From CAWCUK01 sp963798775 (GTDB lineage Bacteria > Bacteroidota > Ignavibacteria > Ignavibacteriales > Ignavibacteriaceae), in contig CAWCUK010000005.1 in the NCBI GenBank assembly GCA_963798775.1, positions 62,001-126,000 of the forward strand: a stretch of 64,000 bases of DNA. Direction: 5' to 3'. A program made the position numbers and the translations under genes. A model generated the notes under the pieces. The model did not search any database, was not told the origin of the DNA, and worked only from the letters and a program-made list of their open reading frames with translations. Within the stretch, counting starts at the first letter, position 1. The number at the start of each line of letters is the position of its first letter. Positions 17,872 to 26,388 of the stretch are shown piece after piece.

Positions 17872-17904
17872 TAAAGGCCTTTTTTTGTTTATTTTAGGCC
17901 TTTA
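17872..17904 (-). terminator. Hairpin, likely terminator of the small membrane protein gene
   Basis: TAAAGGCCT (17872-17880) and AGGCCTTTA (17896-17904) are perfect 9-bp arms around an A/T-rich loop. Located about 90 bases after the stop of the leftward membrane-protein gene and just upstream of the sigma-54-like site, it would insulate the adhesin promoter. The T-run after the hairpin on the minus strand is weak, so termination is plausible but not certain. Confidence 0.5.
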
Positions 17905-17996
17905 GTATGAGATGTTTGCATCAGAATGAGACGGTAAAACGCGGAGTAATTTTTCGAATTAATTTTAATATTAAACCCGGATGGTAAAAACGGAAA

Positions 17997-18389
17997 TTAT
18001 TTTAGATAAAAAAGAATACCCGCGGCAACTGCTCCGAAAATGAAACTGGAAATGATCATCATTAAAGATTTTCTGATATCTTTTTTTCTAAATTCATTAG
18101 AATTTATTTTTTTCGTTTTACCGGTTTTACCAAAGTTATAAAAGCCGAGCAGACCATATTTAACGCAAAATTTATAATAGTACTGGGAAAAAGTTATTCC
18201 CAGAAAAAAAGCAGGAATGAAAAAAATTAAACTCCATGCTCTAGCTATATCCCAACCTACAAGTACAAACAAAACCACGATGTTAAATATAAGAGAGATA
18301 TAAAAAGCATTTTTCCTTATTTTAATTTCTTCGGCACCTATGTTACATGAACCGGCTTTATAGGCATTATCAATTTCTTCCATTTTCAT
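17997..18389 (-). CDS. Small membrane protein of unknown function
   Basis: A 130-residue protein with three predicted membrane helices: about residues 28-48 (ISLIFNIVVLFVLVGW), 52-70 (WSLIFFIPAFFLGITF) and 109-128 (MMIISSFIFGAVAAGILFY). A Lys-rich loop separates the second and third. I do not recognise a family. It stands alone between the adhesin and the divergent glycerophosphodiesterase gene, so the context gives little help. Codon use looks like that of its neighbours. Confidence 0.6.
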   Translation of the reverse strand: MKMEEIDNAYKAGSCNIGAEEIKIRKNAFYISLIFNIVVLFVLVGWDIARAWSLIFFIPAFFLGITFSQYYYKFCVKYGLLGFYNFGKTGKTKKINSNEFRKKDIRKSLMMIISSFIFGAVAAGILFYLK

Positions 18390-18510
18390 TTTTATTATTT
18401 TCCTTTTATAATTTTACTATAATTTATAGATAAACTTTAATTTTTACGTTTCCCTGTAACAAGTTTTTTCAAATATGTATTCTGCTTCAATAATTACAAT
18501 ATTATAATTT

Positions 18511-19269
18511 ATGAAACCATTGATTATAGCTCATAGAGGCGAATCGGCCGAAGCTCCGGAAAACACTTTAGCCGCGATAAATCTTGCCTGGCAAAACGGC
18601 ACCGATGGAATTGAGATTGATATTCAGCTTACAAAAGATAACAAGATTGTAGTTTTTCACGATAAAAACACAAGGCGCACTTGCGGTGTAAATGGCCCTG
18701 TTAGATTTTTAAAACTTGATGAGCTAAAAAATTTAAACGCGGGTTTTCATAAAGGTCTGCGGTGGCAAGAACAAATTCCTACTTTGCGGGAAGTTCTTCA
18801 AACAGTTCCTAAAAAGAAAAGTATTTTTATAGAATTAAAAAGCGGAAGGAAAATAATTCCGGCATTAAAAGAAATTCTTCAAAATACTTCTTTAGAATTT
18901 GAACAAATAAAAATCATCGGGTTCAATTTAAAGACGATGAGTGAAGCGAAAAAAGAGCTTCCGAAGTTTGAAGTATTTTGGACGCGCCGTATTGGGCAGG
19001 AAAAAATCTTTTTTAATAAAAAAGGCTGGAATAAAATAATCGAAAAAGCTAAACAAAATAATTTTGAGGGATTGACTTTTTCTTATTCGAAGAAATTAAG
19101 AGTAGAAATTGTAAAATCGATAAAAGCCGAAAATTTAAAAATCTTTGTTTGGACTGTAAATAACTTAAAGAAAGCGGTTCGTTTAGCCGATTTAAATATT
19201 GACGGAATTATGACCGATAAAGCCGGATGGCTTAAGGAAGAATTAAACGCGGCAGAAATTACAACGTAA
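18511..19269 (+). CDS. Glycerophosphodiester phosphodiesterase
   Basis: A 252-residue GDPD-family TIM barrel that hydrolyses glycerophosphodiesters to glycerol-3-phosphate and an alcohol. The metal and catalytic residues are visible in the usual order: IIAHRGESAEAPENT (His-Arg and Glu), DGIEIDIQLTKD (Glu and Asp), VVFHDKN (His), IFIELKS (Glu), and the closing VWTVNN and DGIMTDKAGWL. There is no signal peptide, so it should act in the cytoplasm. Its end overlaps the end of the converging rhamnosidase gene by 11 bases. Confidence 0.93.
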   Translation: MKPLIIAHRGESAEAPENTLAAINLAWQNGTDGIEIDIQLTKDNKIVVFHDKNTRRTCGVNGPVRFLKLDELKNLNAGFHKGLRWQEQIPTLREVLQTVPKKKSIFIELKSGRKIIPALKEILQNTSLEFEQIKIIGFNLKTMSEAKKELPKFEVFWTRRIGQEKIFFNKKGWNKIIEKAKQNNFEGLTFSYSKKLRVEIVKSIKAENLKIFVWTVNNLKKAVRLADLNIDGIMTDKAGWLKEELNAAEITT

Positions 19270-22200
19270 ATTCGAACTGATTCACGCCTGGCTTTAGAAT
19301 AAATTTTCTTTGTTTCGATTTAACAAATTCCATGAGATGAAATTCAGCTTTTATGTTAAACGGAATTTCTATCTTTATAAATATTCTCCCGTTTTTCTTT
19401 TTCCAATTCACACAAATTTTTCCGTAGATTGAATTATAAGAAACATCGGCAAAATCTAATTGCTCAGCGAAAAATGGTTTAATTATTACTTCCTTTTGAT
19501 CCAGATTTTCTAAATTTATTCCGCCCAAAACTGAATAGAAGCATTCTCCCACGGTGCCTAAAGAACAATGGTTAAAAGAATTCATGGTTGGATCAAAAAA
19601 ACCTTTTTGCGGATCGAAGCTGTCCCATCTTTCCCACAAAGTTGTAGCGCCGTTATTAATCATATTTCCCCAAGAAGGATAAGAATCATTTAAAATTATT
19701 TTCATAATTAAATCATACTTCTCATATTTTTTTAGGATTTTAAATATAAATCCGAGTCCAATGAATCCAGTACTTAAATGATATTCTGATGATTCAATTT
19801 TTTCGACAAGCTTTTGCAAAATAAATTCTTGCTCTTTTTCATCTAAAAGATTAAAAGCAAGAACTAAAGTATAAGTTGTTTGTGAGCTTTCGGTTAATTC
19901 TTTTTCCTCGTCAAAAAAATTAGAAGAAAAAGCAGTTTTAATATTTTGCCATAAATTATTAAATAAAATTACATCATTTACTTTTTCCAGAATAGCGGAG
20001 ACTTCAATCATCAAAGAAACAACATAAGCAAAGAAAGCAGTTCCTATAAAACTTTTTGAAGTCTCATCGTTCAAATTAAGCCAATCGCCGTAACCTTCTT
20101 CGGGACGAATAAAATTAACGCTGTTCTTAATTAAATAATCGATATAAGATTTCATGTTATTATAATATTTATTCAGAACATTTTTATCGCCATACGTTTT
20201 ATACAAAAAATAAGGAACTACAATTCCGGCATCTGCCCAAGCGGCGGCGCCGAAAAACAAAGGGCCGGCGCCAAAATTTATAAAAGGCGCTATCGGCGGA
20301 TAAGCTCCGTCTTCGCGCTGCGCGTCATTTAAATCAACCAGCCATTTTGTATAAAATGCGGCAACATCCATATTTAATGCGGCAGTGGAAATAAAAGTTA
20401 CCGCGTCACCCGTCCAGCCTAATCTCTCGTCCCGCTGCGGACAGTCTGTCGGAATATCTATATAATTTGATTTCTGACTCCATAAAATATTTTTATAAAT
20501 TTTATTAAGCATTTTGTTTGAAGAATTAAAACTGCCGGCGGGAGGCATAGCAGTACCAATCGCTAAACCGATAACGCAATCTAATGATGGAGTAGACAAA
20601 CCTTTTACTTCAACATATCTGAAGCCGTGGTAAGTAAATTTAGGCTGCCATATTTCTTCTTCTTGTCCTTTGCAGACATAAACATCGGTCGAGCGCGACA
20701 TTCTCAGATTTTCAATATAAATAGTTCCGTCTTCGTTAAGCATTTCCGCATAACGAATAGTAATTTTTCTGCCCCGATTTGCCCTCACTTTTAATTTTAC
20801 AACTCCGGCTAAATTCTGACCGAGGTCAAAAACATAAATTCCCTTTTTCGGCTCGGTAATTTTTATGGCGGCAAGTTCTTCTTTTATTTTTATGGGTAAT
20901 CCCGGGTGAACTTGAAGTTTGGATTTTATTTCTGAAAAAACATTTACCGGAAGCCATTTCTTTTCATCAAAATTTGCTTTATTCCAGCCTGTAATTTTAG
21001 ATTCAACTCTCGCGTCATATTTTTCCCCTTTTAACAAATCCGCCTCTAAAATGGGCCCGTGGGAAGATTTCCATGAATTATCTGTTCTAATTATTTCCGC
21101 TGTACCATCTTCGTATTGAATGAATAATTGAGCAATAACTTTTGGTGAATCGCCGTAATATTCGCGGCCGTTTTCCCAGCCTAGATAGCCGGAATACCAG
21201 CCGTCAGCTATAATTATTCCTATAGAATTTTTATCTGAAGAAATTAAATTTTCTTTTACATCAAACAAATTATAGTAAACACGCGTATTATAGTCAGTCC
21301 AGCCCGGCGCAAGATAATCAGAGATTTTTTCTCCGTTAACATGAAGTTCATAAAGACCTAAAGCGGAAATACAAACAAACGCACTTTTAATATTTGGTTT
21401 AAGCAAAAATTCTTTTCGCAGATATAGAGCCGGCGGAAGTTTTAATTGAAGCGAAGGAATATTCCAAGGCTTATCTCCAATAACAGCAGTTACAACAGCT
21501 TCCTTCCAATTGGAATCATCGAAAGAATTTTTTTTCCAATTTTGAAATTTTTTATTTGTACATAAACAAGAAGAATCGCTTTTAATAAAGGTGCTTTCCC
21601 CGTTCTCAAACTCAAGATAAATTTTAAAAACAATTCCGGGTTTTTCTAAAGTAAGAATTAACAGCTTCAATCGCTAGACAATTTTTACCATCTTTACAAA
21701 TATATTTTTAATATCTAGAAACTTGCGGTCGCGCCCAGGAAAAGATAAAAGGATCGCTTTCAGAAATCTTTTTATTATTTAGAATAAAGCTTAAACTTTT
21801 CATCTGCGGTAATCAGTATTTTAGCTGAATTTATATGATGGGTATTTGAGAGAGTGAATGTTTTTCTAAAATAAAAAGCACCTAATGAATTTTCTAAATC
21901 TAACTTTTTACAAGGAAACCAAATCCATTTATCCTTTTTAGATTCGAATTTGTATTTTCTGTTTTTCTCAAAGTTATTCTGCCAGGTTATCATTTCCAAT
22001 CCATTCTGCTTCCACTCCGAATCATCAAGAATTCCGGTTACCCATTTTGCAGTGCTCGCTCCATTCGGATGATGAATTTCCGGCATCATCCCAGATTTTT
22101 ACTTTCCAAAAATATTCGGTTAATGTTTTTAACTTTTCTCCGGAATATTCAATTTGCGAAGTTTCTTCTGAAAATATTTTTCCCGAATCCCAGCATTCCC

Positions 22201-22390
22201 CAATGTTCTGTTTAATGTTTTCAATTTCTTCGGAAACTAATATTTGATATGCAGATTGTCTTTTCCCTTTTAAGCCGGGAGGATAATCTATATTCCAGCT
22301 TAATCTCGGTTTTTCAGAATCCATTCCAAGGGGATCAATTTTATATTCGCACCGTAAATAGCGGGGGAAAAAATCTTTTTCACTTTCCAT
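19259..22390 (-). pseudogene. GH78 alpha-L-rhamnosidase, broken by several frameshifts
   Basis: One gene for a family 78 rhamnosidase of about 1040 codons is visible in three frames. Pieces are 22025-22390 (fibronectin-like N-terminus, PRLSWNIDY), 21775-22089 (ILDDSEWKQN, GAFYFRKTF) and 19259-21670 (the remaining 803 codons). The large piece is intact and holds the catalytic (alpha/alpha)6 barrel with DCPQRDERLGWTGDA (general acid Glu) and GATTLWERW (second Glu), plus the C-terminal beta domain. Joining the first 700 bases needs at least four indels near 22038, 21782, 21713 and 21690; for example GGTTACC where GGTACC restores the frame. There is no signal peptide, so the enzyme would be cytoplasmic. 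It closes the leftward glycan locus. Whether the breaks are real or errors is open. Confidence 0.85.
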
Positions 22391-22409
22391 TAAAAATTAT
22401 TAATTCGGA

Positions 22410-22748
22410 TCATTTAAAAGGGAAACTTTTCCCCGCTCCGGGTTTTATATAAACCATTATTAATTTGCATGGACGATTTCCCTTATTTACTAACTTTATC
22501 TTTTTTGAAGCGGCCGGGATAACCATTGATTCCATGTAAGCCAAATCCGTGCTTCTATTATTGGCCGAAACTATGTTTATCTTTTCACCTTCGACTAAAT
22601 TTATTGCAAATGCTTTGTCTCCAGTTTCAAATTCATATTCCGAGTCAAAATCAATTCGATGAATATTATAGAAAGTAAACGGGGCATCATAAAGAACAAT
22701 TTCTTTCCAATCTTTTCCCTCATTTATGATTTTTGGTTTAGCAACCAA
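22410..22748 (-). CDS. C-terminal cupin-like part of class I mannose-6-phosphate isomerase
   Basis: A 112-codon ORF with a cupin-like beta pattern (AINLVEGEKINIV, ESMVIPAASKKIKLV, CKLIMVYIKPG). Its frame is open upstream without an ATG and reads EKWVKEN just before the first Met. This shows it is the C-terminal domain of the gene at 22756-24255, separated by one base in the T run at 22763-22767. Joined, the protein is about 615 residues, close to the long isomerases of Bacteroidota that carry such a tail. The first Met here is therefore probably not a true start. Confidence 0.7.
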   Translation of the reverse strand: MVAKPKIINEGKDWKEIVLYDAPFTFYNIHRIDFDSEYEFETGDKAFAINLVEGEKINIVSANNRSTDLAYMESMVIPAASKKIKLVNKGNRPCKLIMVYIKPGAGKSFPFK

Positions 22749-22755
22749 ATTTTCT

Positions 22756-24255
22756 TTAACCCATTTTTCTCTTCTTTCCGTCCTTATGATTTTTAAAACC
22801 TCTTTCTAAATTTAAGGGACGATATTTACCTTCAAGATCTTTGCGCAGATAATCATAAATTTTAAAAGTAAATATATACGGTGTGGCGCTGATTTCTAAA
22901 ACAAGATTTCCTCTTCCACTGCAGTGTACTGTTCCATTTGGAATCAAAAAAAGATCGTGAGGTTTACTCGGTTCACTGTATACATACTTTTCTATTTCAA
23001 TTTCTTCCCCTTTTTCTATTGATTGTTCAAGTGCTTTTCTAAATTCTACCGGATCGCAAAAATCCGTTAAACCAATATAAACACGAGAATCCGGTTTGGA
23101 CGCGACAATATAATAAGTTTCATCCTGTGTATAAGTTTCACCAAATTCTTTTCTTATATAATTGGGGCGCGGATGAACTTGCGTTGATAAATTTCCGCCG
23201 TCAATTGTATCTAAATAATCAAGCCGAATCGGCCATTCATATTTAAATTGATTTGCAGCTTCTTTTCCCAAGACTTTTTCATTCTGAAGATACATTAGAC
23301 AATCGAATGAAAATTCTAACTTGTTTCCATTTTTCTCAATTAAAATTCCATTTTCGGGGACGATTAATTCAAAAGACCATGCAAAGTTCGGCTGTTCCGG
23401 ATCGAGTCCCATATGGCCCTGCATAAATTTGCCGCCCCACGGGCCGGGATAAAACCAAGGACGAACGCGGAAAGGTGTTTCGGCAATTTCAAAAATTGTT
23501 TTTCTTAAATCATCGCCGCTAAGAAAAGTAGGTTCTTCAGAATTTGAAAAATCTATAAACAAATTTAGATGAGGCAAAAGCTGTTTCTTTAATCGGTTGA
23601 GAGCGGGCCAATCCACAAAATACGAGCGTTTATAAAATTCGCCGAACGGTAAATTTTCAGATGCGCCGATATTAGTAATTTCTTTTTCTCTCGCCCTGGA
23701 TTGAATAAAATCTTTCGGTAAATCAGCGTACCAAAGTTCATCGTATAATTCCACTAAAGCAGAGCCTGTCCCGTAAACTATAGAAACAGAATCTTGCTTT
23801 GCTGAACGTATAATGGAAAGCTTTATTCTTAATTCAGCAAGTTTTACAGGATCAAAATATATTTCCGGTCCGAATGGGTAATGAGTTCCGAACAAAGGAT
23901 CATCACCGCCGAGAAAAGGTTCGGCTCTTCTACTTATTTCCTCGGAATCAGCATAGCAATCGGCAATGTTAATCCATTCACTTTTAATTTTCTTCTCGGA
24001 TAAATGCGTTTCAATTTCTTCTTTAAATTTTTTCCAGTCTATAGCTTGATAGCCATCTACAGCCAGAACTCTTAATCCGTCCGTATTATTATCGGCAATA
24101 AAATCGGCAAGTTTTTTATATCCTTTTTCTATACTACCGGTCGTTGGAATAAAAGTCGGGAATGTATCAAATAAACCCCGAGGAAATTTTGTCATCGACT
24201 CCGGCAGTAAAGATAAAAATTTATCATTCATTGTATCTGAAGAACTAGTCATCAA
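22756..24255 (-). CDS. Class I mannose-6-phosphate isomerase, main part
   Basis: A 499-codon ORF encoding the bulk of a long phosphomannose isomerase, which interconverts mannose-6-phosphate and fructose-6-phosphate. The zinc-site residues lie in GGNLSTQVHPRPNY (Gln, His) and IPNGTVHCSGRGNLVLEIS (His). An N-terminal domain of about 200 residues contains LRVLAVDGYQAIDW and FGTHYPFGPEIYFDP and resembles a nucleotide-kinase-like fold often fused in this subgroup. The last residues GKKRKMG come from a frame change; the true protein continues into 22410-22748. With the ROK kinase 41 bases upstream it provides a route from free mannose to glycolysis, which fits the three alpha-mannosidases in the locus. 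Confidence 0.85.
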   Translation of the reverse strand: MMTSSSDTMNDKFLSLLPESMTKFPRGLFDTFPTFIPTTGSIEKGYKKLADFIADNNTDGLRVLAVDGYQAIDWKKFKEEIETHLSEKKIKSEWINIADCYADSEEISRRAEPFLGGDDPLFGTHYPFGPEIYFDPVKLAELRIKLSIIRSAKQDSVSIVYGTGSALVELYDELWYADLPKDFIQSRAREKEITNIGASENLPFGEFYKRSYFVDWPALNRLKKQLLPHLNLFIDFSNSEEPTFLSGDDLRKTIFEIAETPFRVRPWFYPGPWGGKFMQGHMGLDPEQPNFAWSFELIVPENGILIEKNGNKLEFSFDCLMYLQNEKVLGKEAANQFKYEWPIRLDYLDTIDGGNLSTQVHPRPNYIRKEFGETYTQDETYYIVASKPDSRVYIGLTDFCDPVEFRKALEQSIEKGEEIEIEKYVYSEPSKPHDLFLIPNGTVHCSGRGNLVLEISATPYIFTFKIYDYLRKDLEGKYRPLNLERGFKNHKDGKKRKMG

Positions 24256-24296
24256 GGCTCCTGTTAATTTTATTTTCTATTTTATTAAAACTATTT

Positions 24297-25199
24297 TTAC
24301 AACTCCAAAAAAGCAGCGCCAATAGCGGCGGCCTTATTTACTAAAAGAGAAGTATATATTTTCACTTTTTTTCTCGGGAAAGTCCATGCACGTTTATGCA
24401 CCATTTCTATTAGTTCAGGAAGAATTATTTTCCCGCTGTTCATAACACCGCCGCCGAGCACAATAACATCAGGGCCGTAAGCGTGTATCGCGTTAACAAT
24501 TCCAATGGAAAGATCTTCTTGAAAACCTCTTAAAGTAGTTTTATAACTTTCATTTCCATTTTTAATTTGTCTGAAAAATTCAGGCAAAACTTCCGCTGAA
24601 TTATTCAATTCCGGATGAGAAGTTTGAACACGCAGACTAAAAGCAGTCGCAGAGCAGTAAAGTTCTAAACAGCCTTTATTTCCGCAAGGGCATTCCGCGC
24701 CATTTTTATCAATACTAATATGGCCGCCCAGTAATCCTCCCAAAGGATCGGAACCATGATAAGGTTTACCATCCGCTATTAATGCGCTTCCGAAACCTGT
24801 TCCCAAAGTCATGCATAATAATGCTTTGCTTCCTTTTCCGACGCCGAATTTATATTCACCCCATGCGTAAGCTCTTGCGTCATTTTCAACTATAAAGGGA
24901 ATGTTTAAAGCTTCACCGAACGCTTTTTTTAAATTCTTTCCCGCTAATAATGCTCCTGCCCCGATATCATCTTCTAAAATTCCGGTAGCGGTATTTATTA
25001 AACCTTTAATCGCGAGTCCGCCTTTTTTTATTTGAAAACCTTCACAAAAATTTTTCGCATGGAGAATTAAGTTTTCTAATAGATCGCCGTGTGAAGTAAA
25101 TTCATTTAATTTATTTTCGGAAAACTTAACTATTTTCCCATCCTCAGCGAAGATTCCGGTTTTTAAATTAGTTCCGCCAAAATCCATTCCGAACCGCAT
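24297..25199 (-). CDS. ROK family sugar kinase (possible mannokinase)
   Basis: A cytoplasmic ROK kinase of 300 residues. It has the phosphate-binding MDFGGTNLKTGIF, the catalytic-base segment VENDARAYAWGEY (Asp), the second loop LCMTLGTGFGSALI, and the zinc motif CPCGNKGCLE. The start chosen is ATG 25199, which overlaps the stop of the upstream esterase gene by one base and has AGGAG seven bases before it; a TTG one codon earlier is possible. Standing between alpha-mannosidases and phosphomannose isomerase, mannose is the likeliest substrate, though glucose or N-acetylmannosamine cannot be excluded. Confidence 0.9.
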   Translation of the reverse strand: MRFGMDFGGTNLKTGIFAEDGKIVKFSENKLNEFTSHGDLLENLILHAKNFCEGFQIKKGGLAIKGLINTATGILEDDIGAGALLAGKNLKKAFGEALNIPFIVENDARAYAWGEYKFGVGKGSKALLCMTLGTGFGSALIADGKPYHGSDPLGGLLGGHISIDKNGAECPCGNKGCLELYCSATAFSLRVQTSHPELNNSAEVLPEFFRQIKNGNESYKTTLRGFQEDLSIGIVNAIHAYGPDVIVLGGGVMNSGKIILPELIEMVHKRAWTFPRKKVKIYTSLLVNKAAAIGAAFLEL

Positions 25200-26377
25200 C
25201 AAACTTCTCCTGCCTTATTTCCGTAAAAGTGAATTAAAGCATCAATCAAATGCCGGCGCCAGTTTCCCCATGTATGGCCTTCGTGAAATTCCCGGTAAAT
25301 ATGTTTGTATTCTTTTTGTATCAAAACCTCATGAAGTTCCCTATTGGCGGTGATAAAGTCCCTTTCGCCTTCAGGAAGAATATCTTTACCCACAACTTTC
25401 TCGTAAGTGCCTGTATCAACAAATAAGAAAATGTTTTTACGGGGAGAAGCTTTTATTAATTCAATCATTTTATTTTTTTGAAAACAATGATAGCCGGATT
25501 GACTAATAGCGTTTCCAAAAACATCGGGACGCTGAAATGCAATATAAGTTGATATCAATCCGCCGTAAGAATCGCCCGCCACAATTCTTGCGGGAGCTTC
25601 TTTTTTTGTCCGATAATTTTCATCAATGAATGGAACAAGTTCATCAGAAAAGAAACTGACATAGTCATCATTTAAGCCATACTCCGTCATCCGGTTAGGA
25701 GTGTCCGGCTGATGCCGATTAGGCGGATTTACAAAAATAGCGATTACCGGTTTAATTTTATTTTGAGCAATCAGAGAATCAAGCACATGAGGAACTACCG
25801 CGTATTCTAAATAATCCCTTCCGTCCTGGAAATAAATAACCGGATAATTATTTTCAGCCTGATTATATTCTTCCGGCAGATAAACAAAAACTTCATGTTC
25901 ATAAGGCAGAATTCCGGCGGGAAGATTAAGTTTTGTTACATTATTATAACTTCCTTTTTTTCCTAAAACATATTCAGCTAAAATCGGATGACGTTTATAA
26001 TCCGGCATAGCAACTTCCGAAAGATCACCAATAGCGTTATAAAGTTTAAATGGATTTAACGGATCTACAAAAACTTTATCGTTATTTACAAACCAATATT
26101 CCAAGCAAGCGTCTGATTCTAAATGATACTTAATATAATGTAAGTTAGTTTTCGGTAGATGAATTAATTCATCATTACGATCCCAATCAGTCATATCGCC
26201 TAAAATTTCAATCTTCTCTTCGTTTCCTTGATAAAGTAAAACAACATCATTTTTTGTTTCGTATATCGGATAGCCGCTTTTTTTTACTTGAGAAATAAAT
26301 TCATCAACTACATTTTGTTTTTCTGCATCTGCGGCTTTATCGATTTTCCGCAAAAAGTTTTGGAATATTTTGTTCAT
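25199..26377 (-). CDS. Esterase D/enterochelin-esterase-like alpha/beta hydrolase
   Basis: A 392-residue protein with an N-terminal beta-sandwich resembling the CBM48-like domain of Fes-type esterases (EKIEILGDMTDWDRNDE). An alpha/beta hydrolase domain of the PF00756 type follows. The nucleophile is in VAGDSYGGLIS (Ser), the acid in LFVDTGTYEK (Asp), and the base in HEGHTWGNWRRHL (His). No signal peptide is seen, so it acts in the cytoplasm. In glycan loci such enzymes remove acetyl, feruloyl or similar esters from imported oligosaccharides; the actual ester is unknown. It is 11 bases downstream of a GH38 gene and overlaps the kinase gene. Confidence 0.87.
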   Translation of the reverse strand: MNKIFQNFLRKIDKAADAEKQNVVDEFISQVKKSGYPIYETKNDVVLLYQGNEEKIEILGDMTDWDRNDELIHLPKTNLHYIKYHLESDACLEYWFVNNDKVFVDPLNPFKLYNAIGDLSEVAMPDYKRHPILAEYVLGKKGSYNNVTKLNLPAGILPYEHEVFVYLPEEYNQAENNYPVIYFQDGRDYLEYAVVPHVLDSLIAQNKIKPVIAIFVNPPNRHQPDTPNRMTEYGLNDDYVSFFSDELVPFIDENYRTKKEAPARIVAGDSYGGLISTYIAFQRPDVFGNAISQSGYHCFQKNKMIELIKASPRKNIFLFVDTGTYEKVVGKDILPEGERDFITANRELHEVLIQKEYKHIYREFHEGHTWGNWRRHLIDALIHFYGNKAGEV

Positions 26378-26388
26378 AAATTTTTTTT

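Noticed and set aside
17872..17904. Possible riboswitch upstream of the adhesin gene
   Set aside because: Only a single simple hairpin with A/T loop is present, and no conserved c-di-GMP or other aptamer motif; a terminator of the preceding gene is simpler.
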